Assembly (NCBI RefSeq): GCF_005768555.2
Contig: NZ_VCHX02000150.1
Coordinates: 4,796 to 68,795, forward strand
Direction of reading: 5' to 3'
DNA: 64,000 bases
Origin: Streptomyces sporangiiformans
GTDB lineage: Bacteria > Actinomycetota > Actinomycetes > Streptomycetales > Streptomycetaceae
The translations under genes were made by a program, and so were the position numbers. Positions 42,991 through 50,552 of this stretch are shown here, piece after piece; position 1 is the stretch's first letter; each line of letters starts with the position of its first letter. The notes beneath the pieces were generated by a model. That model did no database searches. It was not told the DNA's origin and saw nothing but the letters and a program-made list of their open reading frames with translations.

Positions 42991-43252
42991 ACCAGGACAA
43001 GAGAAACGCGCCTGGCCGCCAATCGCCGAGGCCTGTCTTCCAGAGGCCGTCGACAGGGCGAACCTCGCCTGGAGCGGTACGAGGAAATGGTGGGCGGGGC
43101 TCAGGCAGGTGCCGCTTCGATCAGCGAGAACGCGGAGGGGAGGGCAGCGGAGTGGTGGCGAGGGAGAAACCGGTGCGCTCACACAGGTCCTCGAAGTCCA
43201 CGTGGAAGGCGTGCCTGTCGGTCTTCGAAGCTGCGGTCAAGAAGCACTGGGG

Positions 43253-44122
43253 TCAAGATGCAAGCGGCGCCAGCTCGGAGAAGGTCTTGCCGCCGTCACG
43301 CGATTCATACACGCCCTTCATCGTCGCCGCGAGGACATGGTCGGCGTTCACAGCGGTCAGCGCCTGGGGCTGCCCGCCAGGCACGGCCGCGAGCTCCTTC
43401 CACGTCTTGCCGCCGTCCGCGCTGCTGCTCAGCTTCCCGGACGTGCCGATGCCGAAGAGGGACTTCTCTGAGGGCCAGGACACAAACGCCTGCACCGGCT
43501 CGGCACCCTTGCCGAAGGTCCGGCCGCCATCAGTGCTGGTGACGACGCCCTCCGCCGTGGTGGCCAGCAGTTTGTCCCCGGAGGGGTTCACCGCAAGGTC
43601 GAGGGCCTCCAGCGTCGCCCGGTCGTCCCAGCTCTTGAGGTCGCTGCTGACGCGGATCCGGCCGCCCTCGTATCCGTAGACCGTCCCCTTGACCGAGACC
43701 AGCGAATGGAAGTCGGCGTCCCCCTCCAGTGACCGGGAAGTCCACGTACGGCCTGCGTCCTTGCTCTCGATCAGGCCGAGGTTCCCCGGCCGGCCGCTGC
43801 CCTCGGCACCGTGGCCGCTGGCGATGAAAGTGTTCTCGCCGGTCACCGTGAAGCCCATGAAGTCGTCCTTGCGGTCGCCGACGAGCTTCGGCTTCCCGCC
43901 CTTGGCCACGGTGTAAAGGCCGTCGTGGGTGGCGACGTACACGCGACCGTCAGCAGGGTCCACACCCAGGCCGTGTACGTGGGACAGCATCCTCGGCGAC
44001 TCCGACGTCTCCGCTGCCGAGCCCGCCTCGGTGGCGCCGCCTCCGCAGGCGGCGAGGACCAAGGCGGCGATCGAGGCGCCCGCGATGGCGAGCAGGGGGC
44101 GGACGGCCGGGCGTGCGGTCAC
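43253..44122 (-). CDS. Lipoprotein of the F510_1955 glycosylhydrolase-like / sialidase-propeller family
   Basis: A 289-residue secreted lipoprotein with lipobox LVLAAC near residue 26. The mature part is a beta-propeller with Asp-box (BNR) repeats: SKDAGRTW, STDGGRTF, SADGGKTW and SRDGGKTF. SHVHGLGVDPADGRVYVATHDGLY near residue 47 is the conserved opening of the F510_1955 family, often found next to copper-related genes in actinobacteria. True hydrolase activity is unproven; a binding or scaffold role is equally likely. The GTG start has GGAAC upstream. The C40 peptidase gene lies 33 bp upstream in the same direction. Confidence 0.82.
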   Translation of the reverse strand: MTARPAVRPLLAIAGASIAALVLAACGGGATEAGSAAETSESPRMLSHVHGLGVDPADGRVYVATHDGLYTVAKGGKPKLVGDRKDDFMGFTVTGENTFIASGHGAEGSGRPGNLGLIESKDAGRTWTSRSLEGDADFHSLVSVKGTVYGYEGGRIRVSSDLKSWDDRATLEALDLAVNPSGDKLLATTAEGVVTSTDGGRTFGKGAEPVQAFVSWPSEKSLFGIGTSGKLSSSADGGKTWKELAAVPGGQPQALTAVNADHVLAATMKGVYESRDGGKTFSELAPLAS

Positions 44123-44154
44123 GGAAGTTCCTTGGGCGGTACGGGTGTTGGCGC

Positions 44155-45180
44155 TCAAGGCCTGCTGGCGGCGAAGAACGGCATGGAGTCCAGCGGGACG
44201 ATCTCGATGTTCTTGCCGGTGCGCGGCGCGTGGATGGCCTTGCCGTTGCCGACGTACATGCCGTTGTGCTGATTGTCGTTGTACCAGTAGATGATGTCGC
44301 CGGGCTGCAGGTCCGACTTGGCCACCTTGCGGCCGGCGTCGTACTGCTGCTTGACGGTGCGCGGAAGCGAGACGCCCGCCGCGCGCCAGGAGGCGCCGGT
44401 CAGACCCGAGCAGTCGTAGGAGTTGGGTCCGGTGGCGCCCCACTCGTAGGGCTTGCCGAGCTGCGCGTACGCGAAGTCGAGTGCGGCCTTGGCGCGGCCG
44501 CTGGCCGGGCCGTTGTACGTCGCCGGGGAGTCGCTGACGCCCGCGGCGGTGTCCTCGCGTTCCTGGGCGGCCTCCATCCTGGCGCGCTGCGCGGCCGTCA
44601 AACTGTTGAGGAGCTTGCGGGCCTTCGCGAGCTTGTCCTGGACCTCATTCTTCGTCTGGGCCGCCTTGGTGCGCGTCTCCTCCAGGACCTGCAGACGCTT
44701 CTGGGCGGCCCTGCGCTCCTGCGTGAGCTCGCGCTGCTTGGCCTGCATCGCCCGCAGAGCCTCGGCCTGCCGGCTGCTCGTACGGTCGAGCATCTCGGCC
44801 TGGTCGAGGTAGTCGTCCGGGTCGCCGGACAGGAAGAGCTGCACGCTCGGGTCGACGCCGCCGCTGCGGTACTGCGCGGCCGCCAACGGGCCTATCGCAT
44901 CCCGCAGTTCGTTGATCTCCTGCTGCTTACGGGCCAGGCGGTCCTGCGCGCTGTCGGCCTCGCGCTGCAGTTTCTTCTGCTTCTCCCGGATGGCGTTGTA
45001 CTCCTCGGTGGGCGCCTCGGCCTCCTCGTAGAGCCGCTCCACTTCCTTGCGCACCTCGTCGATCGTGGGCTTGGGGGCGGCCTGGCTCTGCGTCGGCAGG
45101 AGGCTGACGGCACCGGCGGCCATGCCGAGCGTGGCGATCCGGGCGCGGCTGGGCGGCTTCGGCCGACGGTGCGATCCCAT
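44155..45180 (-). CDS. Secreted NlpC/P60 (C40) peptidoglycan hydrolase
   Basis: A 341-residue exported endopeptidase. A signal peptide (IATLGMAAGAVSLLPTQSQA) is followed by a long coiled coil (about 40-215: EVRKEVERLYEEAEAPTEEY onward) and a C-terminal NlpC/P60 domain. The catalytic cysteine is in SYDCSGLTGASWRAAG, the histidine in QHNGMYVGNGKAIHAP. The architecture is that of RipA-type D,L-endopeptidases used in cell separation and envelope remodelling. GAGGAG precedes the start. A CTAA-type half-site (ACTAAGT on the minus strand) lies about 150 bp upstream. NGMYVG replaces the more usual HVGIYVG. Confidence 0.88.
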   Translation of the reverse strand: MGSHRRPKPPSRARIATLGMAAGAVSLLPTQSQAAPKPTIDEVRKEVERLYEEAEAPTEEYNAIREKQKKLQREADSAQDRLARKQQEINELRDAIGPLAAAQYRSGGVDPSVQLFLSGDPDDYLDQAEMLDRTSSRQAEALRAMQAKQRELTQERRAAQKRLQVLEETRTKAAQTKNEVQDKLAKARKLLNSLTAAQRARMEAAQEREDTAAGVSDSPATYNGPASGRAKAALDFAYAQLGKPYEWGATGPNSYDCSGLTGASWRAAGVSLPRTVKQQYDAGRKVAKSDLQPGDIIYWYNDNQHNGMYVGNGKAIHAPRTGKNIEIVPLDSMPFFAASRP

Positions 45181-45325
45181 CGTGGAGTGACTCCTCTGCG
45201 CGTCTGTGGACCGAGCGACGGACTCTGGTCGTCGGGCGACACCAGTCAGCTTCGGCGCTGTCCCCATGGATCCGACACTGGGCGCGAGCCTTGGCCCGCG
45301 CCCAGCGTCGCATTCATCGAGCAAG

Positions 45326-45338
45326 TTAGAACTTAGTA
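45326..45338. promoter_or_regulatory. Degenerate CTAA/TTAG site I
   Basis: TTAGAACTTAGTA on the plus strand gives a clean ACTAAGT half-site on the minus strand, about 150 bp upstream of the C40 peptidase. The second arm is not in the N5 register, so it is a weak match. Confidence 0.35.
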
Positions 45339-45404
45339 GCTTCGTATTATGCATCGCAAGTGAACCGAGTCACAGCGGCCTCATGCGGAGCTGTCTGTAC
45401 GGCG

Positions 45405-46316
45405 TCAGCCGAGACCTGGCGGGCAGGCGACCAGTAGCGGCAGCAGTGGCATCGTCACGACCACGGCGGCCGCAGAACCCCACAGAACGGGGTGCGGGGC
45501 CTTGCGGGGGCCGAGTACTCGCTTCAGGCGGATCAGGACGTTCTGGCCGCCTGCCGCCAGCGCACCCTTCGGAGTGCGGGCCGCCGCCATCTCGTACATC
45601 GCCGTGGCCAGCACCTCGTGGGAGTGGCTGCGCAGCGCGCGGTCGTCCGCGATCATCTCCAGCAGGAGCGCCGTCTGCTCACGGGCATGGCGGGCCAGCG
45701 GCAGCCACCGGAACACCGAGTGGAACGCTTCCACGGCGGCCAGGAACAGGTGGTGGCGGCCTGCGATGTGAGCCTGCTCGTGCTCCAGCACGGCGGCGAG
45801 CTGCTCGGGCGTCAGCTCGCGCACGGCCGCGTCGCTGATCACGATCCGGGGATCACGGCCGGGCAGACAGTAGGCGGCGGGGACGTCGTACGGCAGGACG
45901 GTGGCGCTGAGCCGGGCCGAATGGCGGCCCACCAGGTCGACAGCTGTCCGGTGCTCTGTCCGCACCCGACGGGCTCGTACGACATGGAAGGCGAAGCTGG
46001 CGACCAGGGCGATCCCGATCGCGGCAGGGACGCCGACGGCGAGCCGGTCCGCGGTGTCCGGGTCGGGCTGAGCCGTGCCCACGTCCACTCCGCAACTGTG
46101 CAGCAGGCCTACCAGGCCTGCGTGCAGGTGCTCGGCCGGCATGGCCAGGCTGTACGCGGCGAGCGCGGCCCCGATCGAGAAGGAGACCGCCAAGGCGTGC
46201 CACGCCGCTGCCGCCAGCGCTGGAGCCCGGTGCGACCAGCTACCGCGCAGCATGAGGTGCGGGGCGACGAACCCCACCGCAGCCGTGTAGCCGACCAGGG
46301 CCGGAGCCGCGTTCAC
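45405..46316 (-). CDS. M56 family membrane metallopeptidase (BlaR-like)
   Basis: A 303-residue polytopic membrane protease. Helices lie near residues 5-25, 33-60 and 95-115. The cytoplasmic zinc site is AVLEHEQAHIAGRHH near residue 178 (HExxH), and EMIADDRALRSHSHEV gives the third ligand. It lacks the extracellular penicillin-binding domain of BlaR1, so the signal is not obviously a beta-lactam. In this family the protease cleaves or inactivates the partner BlaI repressor. It overlaps the blaI-like gene by 4 bp (GTGA), confirming the sensor-repressor pair. Confidence 0.88.
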   Translation of the reverse strand: MNAAPALVGYTAAVGFVAPHLMLRGSWSHRAPALAAAAWHALAVSFSIGAALAAYSLAMPAEHLHAGLVGLLHSCGVDVGTAQPDPDTADRLAVGVPAAIGIALVASFAFHVVRARRVRTEHRTAVDLVGRHSARLSATVLPYDVPAAYCLPGRDPRIVISDAAVRELTPEQLAAVLEHEQAHIAGRHHLFLAAVEAFHSVFRWLPLARHAREQTALLLEMIADDRALRSHSHEVLATAMYEMAAARTPKGALAAGGQNVLIRLKRVLGPRKAPHPVLWGSAAAVVVTMPLLPLLVACPPGLG

Positions 46317-46687
46317 GACTCGGCCTTGGCCTGTCGTCCCACGTTTCGCAGGGCCCTGCGCAGGGCGGCCTGTTCTTCACCGGACATGTTCTCGACGAAG
46401 TGGACCAGCGCGGCCGGGCGGTCCTTGCTTTCACCCAAACCGTCCTCCATGAGCGCGGCGGAGTACGCCTCGCGGCTGCGCACCGGTGTGTACAACCAGG
46501 CGCGCCCCTGCTTGCCCCGCAGCAGCCAGCCCTTGGAATACAGGATGTTCGTGACGGTCATCACCGTGGTGTACGCGACGGGACGGGTCTTGTTGATGTC
46601 ATCCACGACCTCACGCACCGTCGCCGGACGGTTCCACGTCCAGAGACGATCCATGATCTCCGCCTCGAGATCCCCCAGCCGTCGCAT
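46313..46687 (-). CDS. BlaI/MecI/CopY family transcriptional repressor
   Basis: A 124-residue winged-helix repressor: LGDLEAEIMDRLW at the N-terminus, REVVDDINKTRPVAYTTVMTVTNILYSKGWL as recognition helix and wing, and a C-terminal dimerisation helix with AALVHFVENMSGEEQAALRRALR. Family members bind palindromes with TAC/GTA arms and are removed by the M56 protease. It is the only DNA-binding regulator in the island and so the first candidate for the CTAA-N5-TTAG sites. However, its own upstream region (46688-46770) shows no full copy of that palindrome, only TAGTA-type half-sites. Confidence 0.9.
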   Translation of the reverse strand: MRRLGDLEAEIMDRLWTWNRPATVREVVDDINKTRPVAYTTVMTVTNILYSKGWLLRGKQGRAWLYTPVRSREAYSAALMEDGLGESKDRPAALVHFVENMSGEEQAALRRALRNVGRQAKAES

Positions 46688-46758
46688 CGCCCTTACTTCC
46701 TTTCACCACCGAGTACGCAAGTCCATAGTAGACGGCCGCTCAGTCGATGATCTATGCC

Positions 46759-46773
46759 TACGATGAGGCCGTG
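46759..46773 (+). promoter_or_regulatory. Leaderless promoter of DUF6153 copy 2
   Basis: TACGAT, six bases (GAGGCC), then the GTG at 46771. It supports 46771 over the earlier in-frame ATG at 46747. Confidence 0.5.
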
Positions 46774-47187
46774 ACCCGCTTCGGACAGTTCGCTCAACCG
46801 CACTCGACGGTGCGGTCCTGTGGGCTGCTCGTATGTGCTCTGCTGCTGGGCCTCCTCGGCATGCATGGCCTCGGGCCGGTTCCCGAGGCCGCCCCCGCCT
46901 CGGGGCACGACCGGATGGTGTCTGCCGTGTACACGGGCGTGGACGTCATGGCGTCGATGCCGGGTGCGTGTGATCATGGCGAGGGCGGTTGTCAGGGTCA
47001 TACGGACCATGCCGATCCGACCTGTGCTTCGGCGTCCCTGGCCGGAGGCCCCGTGGTGGCACCGGTGTTCCTGCCCGATATGGCGGCCTGCGTCGGCGCG
47101 GCGGATGTGCCCGCTTCGTCGGTCGTTGATCTCGACGGCGGCCGCGCTCCGCCCTCACTCTCCGAACTTCAGCTCCTGCGGATATAG
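46771..47187 (+). CDS. DUF6153 family protein (copy 2), upstream of DUF305
   Basis: A 138-residue protein with a signal-anchor helix (LLVCALLLGLLGMHGLG), a central metal-ligand-rich stretch (CDHGEGGCQGHTDHADPTCA) and the family ending RAPPSLSELQLLRI. This copy is the clearest DUF6153 member. The His/Cys pattern suggests an extracytoplasmic copper or zinc binder. The DUF305 lipoprotein gene follows 88 bp later, an arrangement I know from other Streptomyces. It is divergent from the BlaI/M56 pair, so that regulator may control it. Leaderless GTG start. Confidence 0.78.
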   Translation: MTRFGQFAQPHSTVRSCGLLVCALLLGLLGMHGLGPVPEAAPASGHDRMVSAVYTGVDVMASMPGACDHGEGGCQGHTDHADPTCASASLAGGPVVAPVFLPDMAACVGAADVPASSVVDLDGGRAPPSLSELQLLRI

Positions 47188-47275
47188 AGCGCCCCACGCG
47201 TCGCCGTACGCCCACAGGGAGGCGGCGCCGCGTCTCGGTATGCCCTTCACGAATCCGAATGCAGGAGATCAACTC

Positions 47276-47905
47276 ATGACCGCACACCGCAAGCTCATCC
47301 GCCGTACCGGTCTCGCCGCCACCGCGGGAGTGGCAGCCCTCGTGCTCGCCGCCTGTGGCGGCGGAGGGCACGACATGGGGTCCATGGGCTCCGACTCGAG
47401 CCCGTCCACGCCCGCCTCGGCCAAGGCCGGCAACCACAACGACGCAGACGTCTCCTTCGCGACGGACATGATCCAGCACCACCGTCAGGCCGTCGAGATG
47501 GCCGACCTGGCCGCCAGCCGGGCCTCCTCACAGGAGGTCAAGGACCTCGCCACGAAGATCGAGGGGGCGCAGGACCCGGAGATCAAGACGATGTCCGGCT
47601 GGCTCACCTCGTGGGACGAGGAGGTGCCCGCTGACATGTCCGGCATGGAGGGCCACGACATGTCGTCCGGCATGCCCGGCATGATGAGCAGTGAGGACAT
47701 GGACAAGCTGGAGGAGGCCTCCGGCGCCGAGTTCGACAAGATGTTCCTCGAGATGATGGTCAAGCACCACGAGGGCGCCATCACGATGGCCAAGACCGAG
47801 AAGGCCAACGGCGAGTACGGTCCCGCCGTGAAGCTCGCGGACGACGTGATCACGGCGCAGACCGCCGAGATCGAGCAGATGAACAAGATGCTGGGCAAGA
47901 GCTGA
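47276..47905 (+). CDS. DUF305 copper-associated lipoprotein
   Basis: A 209-residue lipoprotein (lipobox LVLAAC near residue 26) with a ferritin-like DUF305 four-helix domain. Its two signature motifs are MIQHHRQAVEMADL and MMVKHHEGAITMAK. Met/His-rich segments HDMGSMGS after the lipid anchor and MSGMEGHDMSSGMPGMM in the loop add likely copper(I) ligands. DUF305 proteins are found in copper and silver resistance loci. ATG with AGGAGATC upstream. A strong hairpin follows. Its pairing with DUF6153 suggests that the two handle the same metal outside the membrane. Confidence 0.9.
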   Translation: MTAHRKLIRRTGLAATAGVAALVLAACGGGGHDMGSMGSDSSPSTPASAKAGNHNDADVSFATDMIQHHRQAVEMADLAASRASSQEVKDLATKIEGAQDPEIKTMSGWLTSWDEEVPADMSGMEGHDMSSGMPGMMSSEDMDKLEEASGAEFDKMFLEMMVKHHEGAITMAKTEKANGEYGPAVKLADDVITAQTAEIEQMNKMLGKS

Positions 47906-47916
47906 CGCGACGACAG

Positions 47917-47964
47917 AAACGGTGGCCGGGGCGGTGCGCACTGCCGTCCGGCCACCCCGTTTTT
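47917..47964 (+). terminator. Intrinsic terminator after DUF305
   Basis: AAACGGTGGCCGG pairs with CCGGCCACCCCGTTT and is followed by a T run (TTTTT), a rare classical rho-independent signal in this GC-rich DNA. Confidence 0.8.
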
Positions 47965-48127
47965 CTGGTCTCCAGGGCCGTCGCGCGGGGTCGAACAAGG
48001 CGTTTGCGAACGATGAAGTCCCCAGCCATTTGGCGGGGTTGATCCGATCGGGTGCCCCCTCGCCGTTATGTGGCTGGGTTCACGCGATGTTCTCCTGAGA
48101 CGGCATGCCAGAGCTTCGCGATCAGGT

Positions 48128-48142
48128 TAGGATCACAGCGTG
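48128..48142 (+). promoter_or_regulatory. Leaderless promoter of DUF6153 copy 3
   Basis: TAGGAT, six bases (CACAGC), then the GTG start at 48140; nearly the same sequence as on the minus strand at 39316-39302. Confidence 0.55.
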
Positions 48143-48637
48143 ATTACGGTCTTGTCTCCTTCTCGTACGCCGAGGAGCCGCTCATCAGCGGCTCTGTGGC
48201 GTGCGCTGGGGCTGGGCCTGTTTCTCTTCGGCCTGCTGTATACGCACGCCGCCAGCCCTGACACCACGGCGACTCACCTCGCCTCCGACAAGGGCGTCTC
48301 GACGTCGGACGTTCATTCCGGGCCCACTGCCGAACATGAAAACGTTGCTAGTGCCACCTCGGCACACGAAAACGTTGTGAGTGTCACGTCGGCGCAGCCG
48401 GCGAGCGAGCAGCCGGAGGGCCATCACGACGGCCACGGTCAGCAGCACGCCGATGCGGACTGTGCGATGGGGCAGCCTTCGCAGGGTCCCGCTGTAACGG
48501 AGCCCTGCGCGTCTCCGCTGAGCTCGGAGAACGGCGACGGGGCGGCTGGCTCCGCGCCCGCCCGTCATGCCGCCGCGGCACGGGACTTCGCGGTCCCGAG
48601 AACGCAAGCAGCGGACTCCGCGGTTCTTCGTATCTAG
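48140..48637 (+). CDS. DUF6153-type protein (copy 3)
   Basis: A 165-residue protein with a signal-anchor (ALGLGLFLFGLLYTHAA), a low-complexity middle with a duplicated block (AEHENVASATSA then AHENVVSVTSA), a His-rich stretch EGHHDGHGQQHADADC and a terminal SAVLRI matching copy 1. Probably an extracytoplasmic metal-binding protein, by composition. It starts at a leaderless-type GTG. It stands between the DUF305 terminator and copy 4, all in the same direction. Confidence 0.65.
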   Translation: MITVLSPSRTPRSRSSAALWRALGLGLFLFGLLYTHAASPDTTATHLASDKGVSTSDVHSGPTAEHENVASATSAHENVVSVTSAQPASEQPEGHHDGHGQQHADADCAMGQPSQGPAVTEPCASPLSSENGDGAAGSAPARHAAAARDFAVPRTQAADSAVLRI

Positions 48638-48864
48638 GTCAGCGCCTTCCGAACCGGTCGACCCTTCCCGGGATTCATGGACTCGGCCTGCACAAGGTCG
48701 CGTCACGCCTCCCGGCGACCGGTCCATGGCGTCTGACCTCCTGCGCACAGCGCCCCACAGCGTGGCGTCGGGAGGGTCGACGGCTCTCTTCCCTCACCCC
48801 CCACTGATCCCTGCCTCGAACGGGAGAGTTCCCGTACGGGCAGTGACCGCCGCGCGGAGGACCT

Positions 48865-49293
48865 GTGCCGCCCACCCCTGCCCTTTCCTGTGCCTATGAC
48901 TCATGCGTACGTCCGCTCCGGAAGAGCCGACTCGTCCGGGGCACGCTGTACGCCCTGCTGTGCATGCTGCTGGTGTGCCTCGGCGATCAACGCCATGCGC
49001 CGGAGTCGCCCGCTCGATTGGCCGCAGCGTCGAGTGAAACCCCCCAACCCGCGGAGGGCTCCGACGGCGAGAATCTCGACCCGTCCGAGTCTCCCGACCG
49101 TTGCCACGGTCCCCGCCTCGCGCAGGCGGTCTCCCCACAGTCGAACGCTCGGGTCCCGCCGCCCGCTGTCACTGCGCTGACGCTGACGGACACCACAGCA
49201 ACTCCCGTGCGCCAGTCCCCTGGCGCCGCCCGAAGACTGCTGCCCAGCGGCGGCCGGTCCGTGCTCACCGCCATCTGCACGTGGCGCATATAG
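48865..49293 (+). CDS. DUF6153-like protein (copy 4), upstream of cysteine-synthase-like gene
   Basis: A 142-residue protein with a hydrophobic helix ([17 protein letters not shown]) near residue 27, a polar middle with few histidines and a C-terminus ending CTWRI. Size, layout and position match the other DUF6153-type genes, but the central His cluster is weak, so membership is tentative. GTG start with GGAGG four bases upstream, unlike the leaderless copies. The cysteine-synthase-like gene begins 107 bp after its stop, suggesting a common transcript. Confidence 0.5.
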   Translation: MPPTPALSCAYDSCVRPLRKSRLVRGTLYALLCMLLVCLGDQRHAPESPARLAAASSETPQPAEGSDGENLDPSESPDRCHGPRLAQAVSPQSNARVPPPAVTALTLTDTTATPVRQSPGAARRLLPSGGRSVLTAICTWRI

Positions 49294-49400
49294 GAGCCAC
49301 CCCGCGGGTCGGCCCTGGTCGCCCCGCCGCGCGTCGCGCCCTGGCCGCCGCGCGAGATGAGCATCCGCACGCGTCCCTACCGATACGAGAGCGAAAACCA

Positions 49401-50552
49401 ATGCACTCCATGACCAAGAGTGACCTCACTCCCGCCGGCTCCGGCTCCGCCCTACGGGGGCTTGTCGGCAACACCCCGGTACTGCACGTCTCCCAGCCCT
49501 TCACCGAGCCGGACCGCGGCTTCTGGGCCAAGCTGGAGGGCTTCAATCCCGGCGGCATCAAGGACCGTCCGGGCCTGCACATGGTTGAGCGCGCCCGCGC
49601 CCGCGGCGAACTCCAGCCGGGCGCCAGGATCATCGAGTCGACCAGCGGCACCCTCGGTCTGGGGCTCGCACTGGCCGGAATGGTCTACGGGCACCCCGTC
49701 ACACTGGTCACCGACCCGGGGCTCGAAATGTCCATGACCCGACTGCTGAACGCATACGGAGCTCAGGTCAATCTCGTCTCCGAACCGCACCCCACCGGTG
49801 GCTGGCAGCAGGCCCGCCGCGACCGGGTCGCCCAGCTGATGGAGCAGCACCCCGGCTCGTGGTGCCCGGACCAGTACAACAATCCTGACAACACCACCGC
49901 GTACACGCCGCTCGCCCTCGAACTGGCCACGGAACTTGGCCACATCGACGTACTGGTGTGCAGCGTGGGCACCGGCGGACACTCCGCCGGAGTCTCCCGC
50001 GTACTCCAACAGCTCTACCCGGACCTCAAACTGGTCGGCGTCGACACCATCGGGTCGACCATCTTCGGCCAGCCGGCCCGCCCCCGCCTGATGCGGGGTC
50101 TGGGCTCCAGCATCTACCCGCGCAACGTCGCCTACGACAACTTCAGCGAGGTGCACTGGGTCGCCCCGGCGGAGGCGGTGTGGACCTGCCGCCAGCTGGC
50201 CGCCTCCCACTACGCCACCGGCGGCTGGAGCGTCGGCGCGGTGGCGATGGTCGCCGGCTGGCTGGCCCGCACCCTGCCCGCGAACACCCGGATCGCGGCG
50301 ATCTTCCCCGACGGCCCGCAGCGCTACCTCGGCACGGTCTACGACGACGACTACTGCGCCGCCCACGGCCTGCTCGACTCCCCACCCGCGCCCGAACCGG
50401 AGGTGATCGGCCGCCTGGACGAGAAGGAGGTCACCCGCTGGACCCGGTGCACCACCGTGGTCGACCCGCTCACCCTGAACAGCGAAGAGCAGAACACCGA
50501 CGTCCTGGAACTTGCCGGCGCCGCCGAGGCCGGCTCCGAGGAGACGGCCTGA
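49401..50552 (+). CDS. PLP-dependent cysteine synthase family protein, probable cysteine desulfhydrase (Cds1-like)
   Basis: A 383-residue fold-type II PLP enzyme. The PLP lysine is K54 in [12 protein letters not shown], the substrate loop is [11 protein letters not shown] at 80-90 and the phosphate cradle [10 protein letters not shown] near 185-194. The canonical TSGNTG is changed to TSGTLG. The overall look resembles actinobacterial Cds1 proteins, which break cysteine to H2S, pyruvate and ammonia, more than biosynthetic CysK. The stop overlaps the MFS gene by one base, and serA follows, so serine/cysteine flux is the theme. Sulfide made here could trap copper; that role is inferred. A biosynthetic role is the alternative. 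Confidence 0.8.
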   Translation: MHSMTKSDLTPAGSGSALRGLVGNTPVLHVSQPFTEPDRGFWAKLEGFNPGGIKDRPGLHMVERARARGELQPGARIIESTSGTLGLGLALAGMVYGHPVTLVTDPGLEMSMTRLLNAYGAQVNLVSEPHPTGGWQQARRDRVAQLMEQHPGSWCPDQYNNPDNTTAYTPLALELATELGHIDVLVCSVGTGGHSAGVSRVLQQLYPDLKLVGVDTIGSTIFGQPARPRLMRGLGSSIYPRNVAYDNFSEVHWVAPAEAVWTCRQLAASHYATGGWSVGAVAMVAGWLARTLPANTRIAAIFPDGPQRYLGTVYDDDYCAAHGLLDSPPAPEPEVIGRLDEKEVTRWTRCTTVVDPLTLNSEEQNTDVLELAGAAEAGSEETA

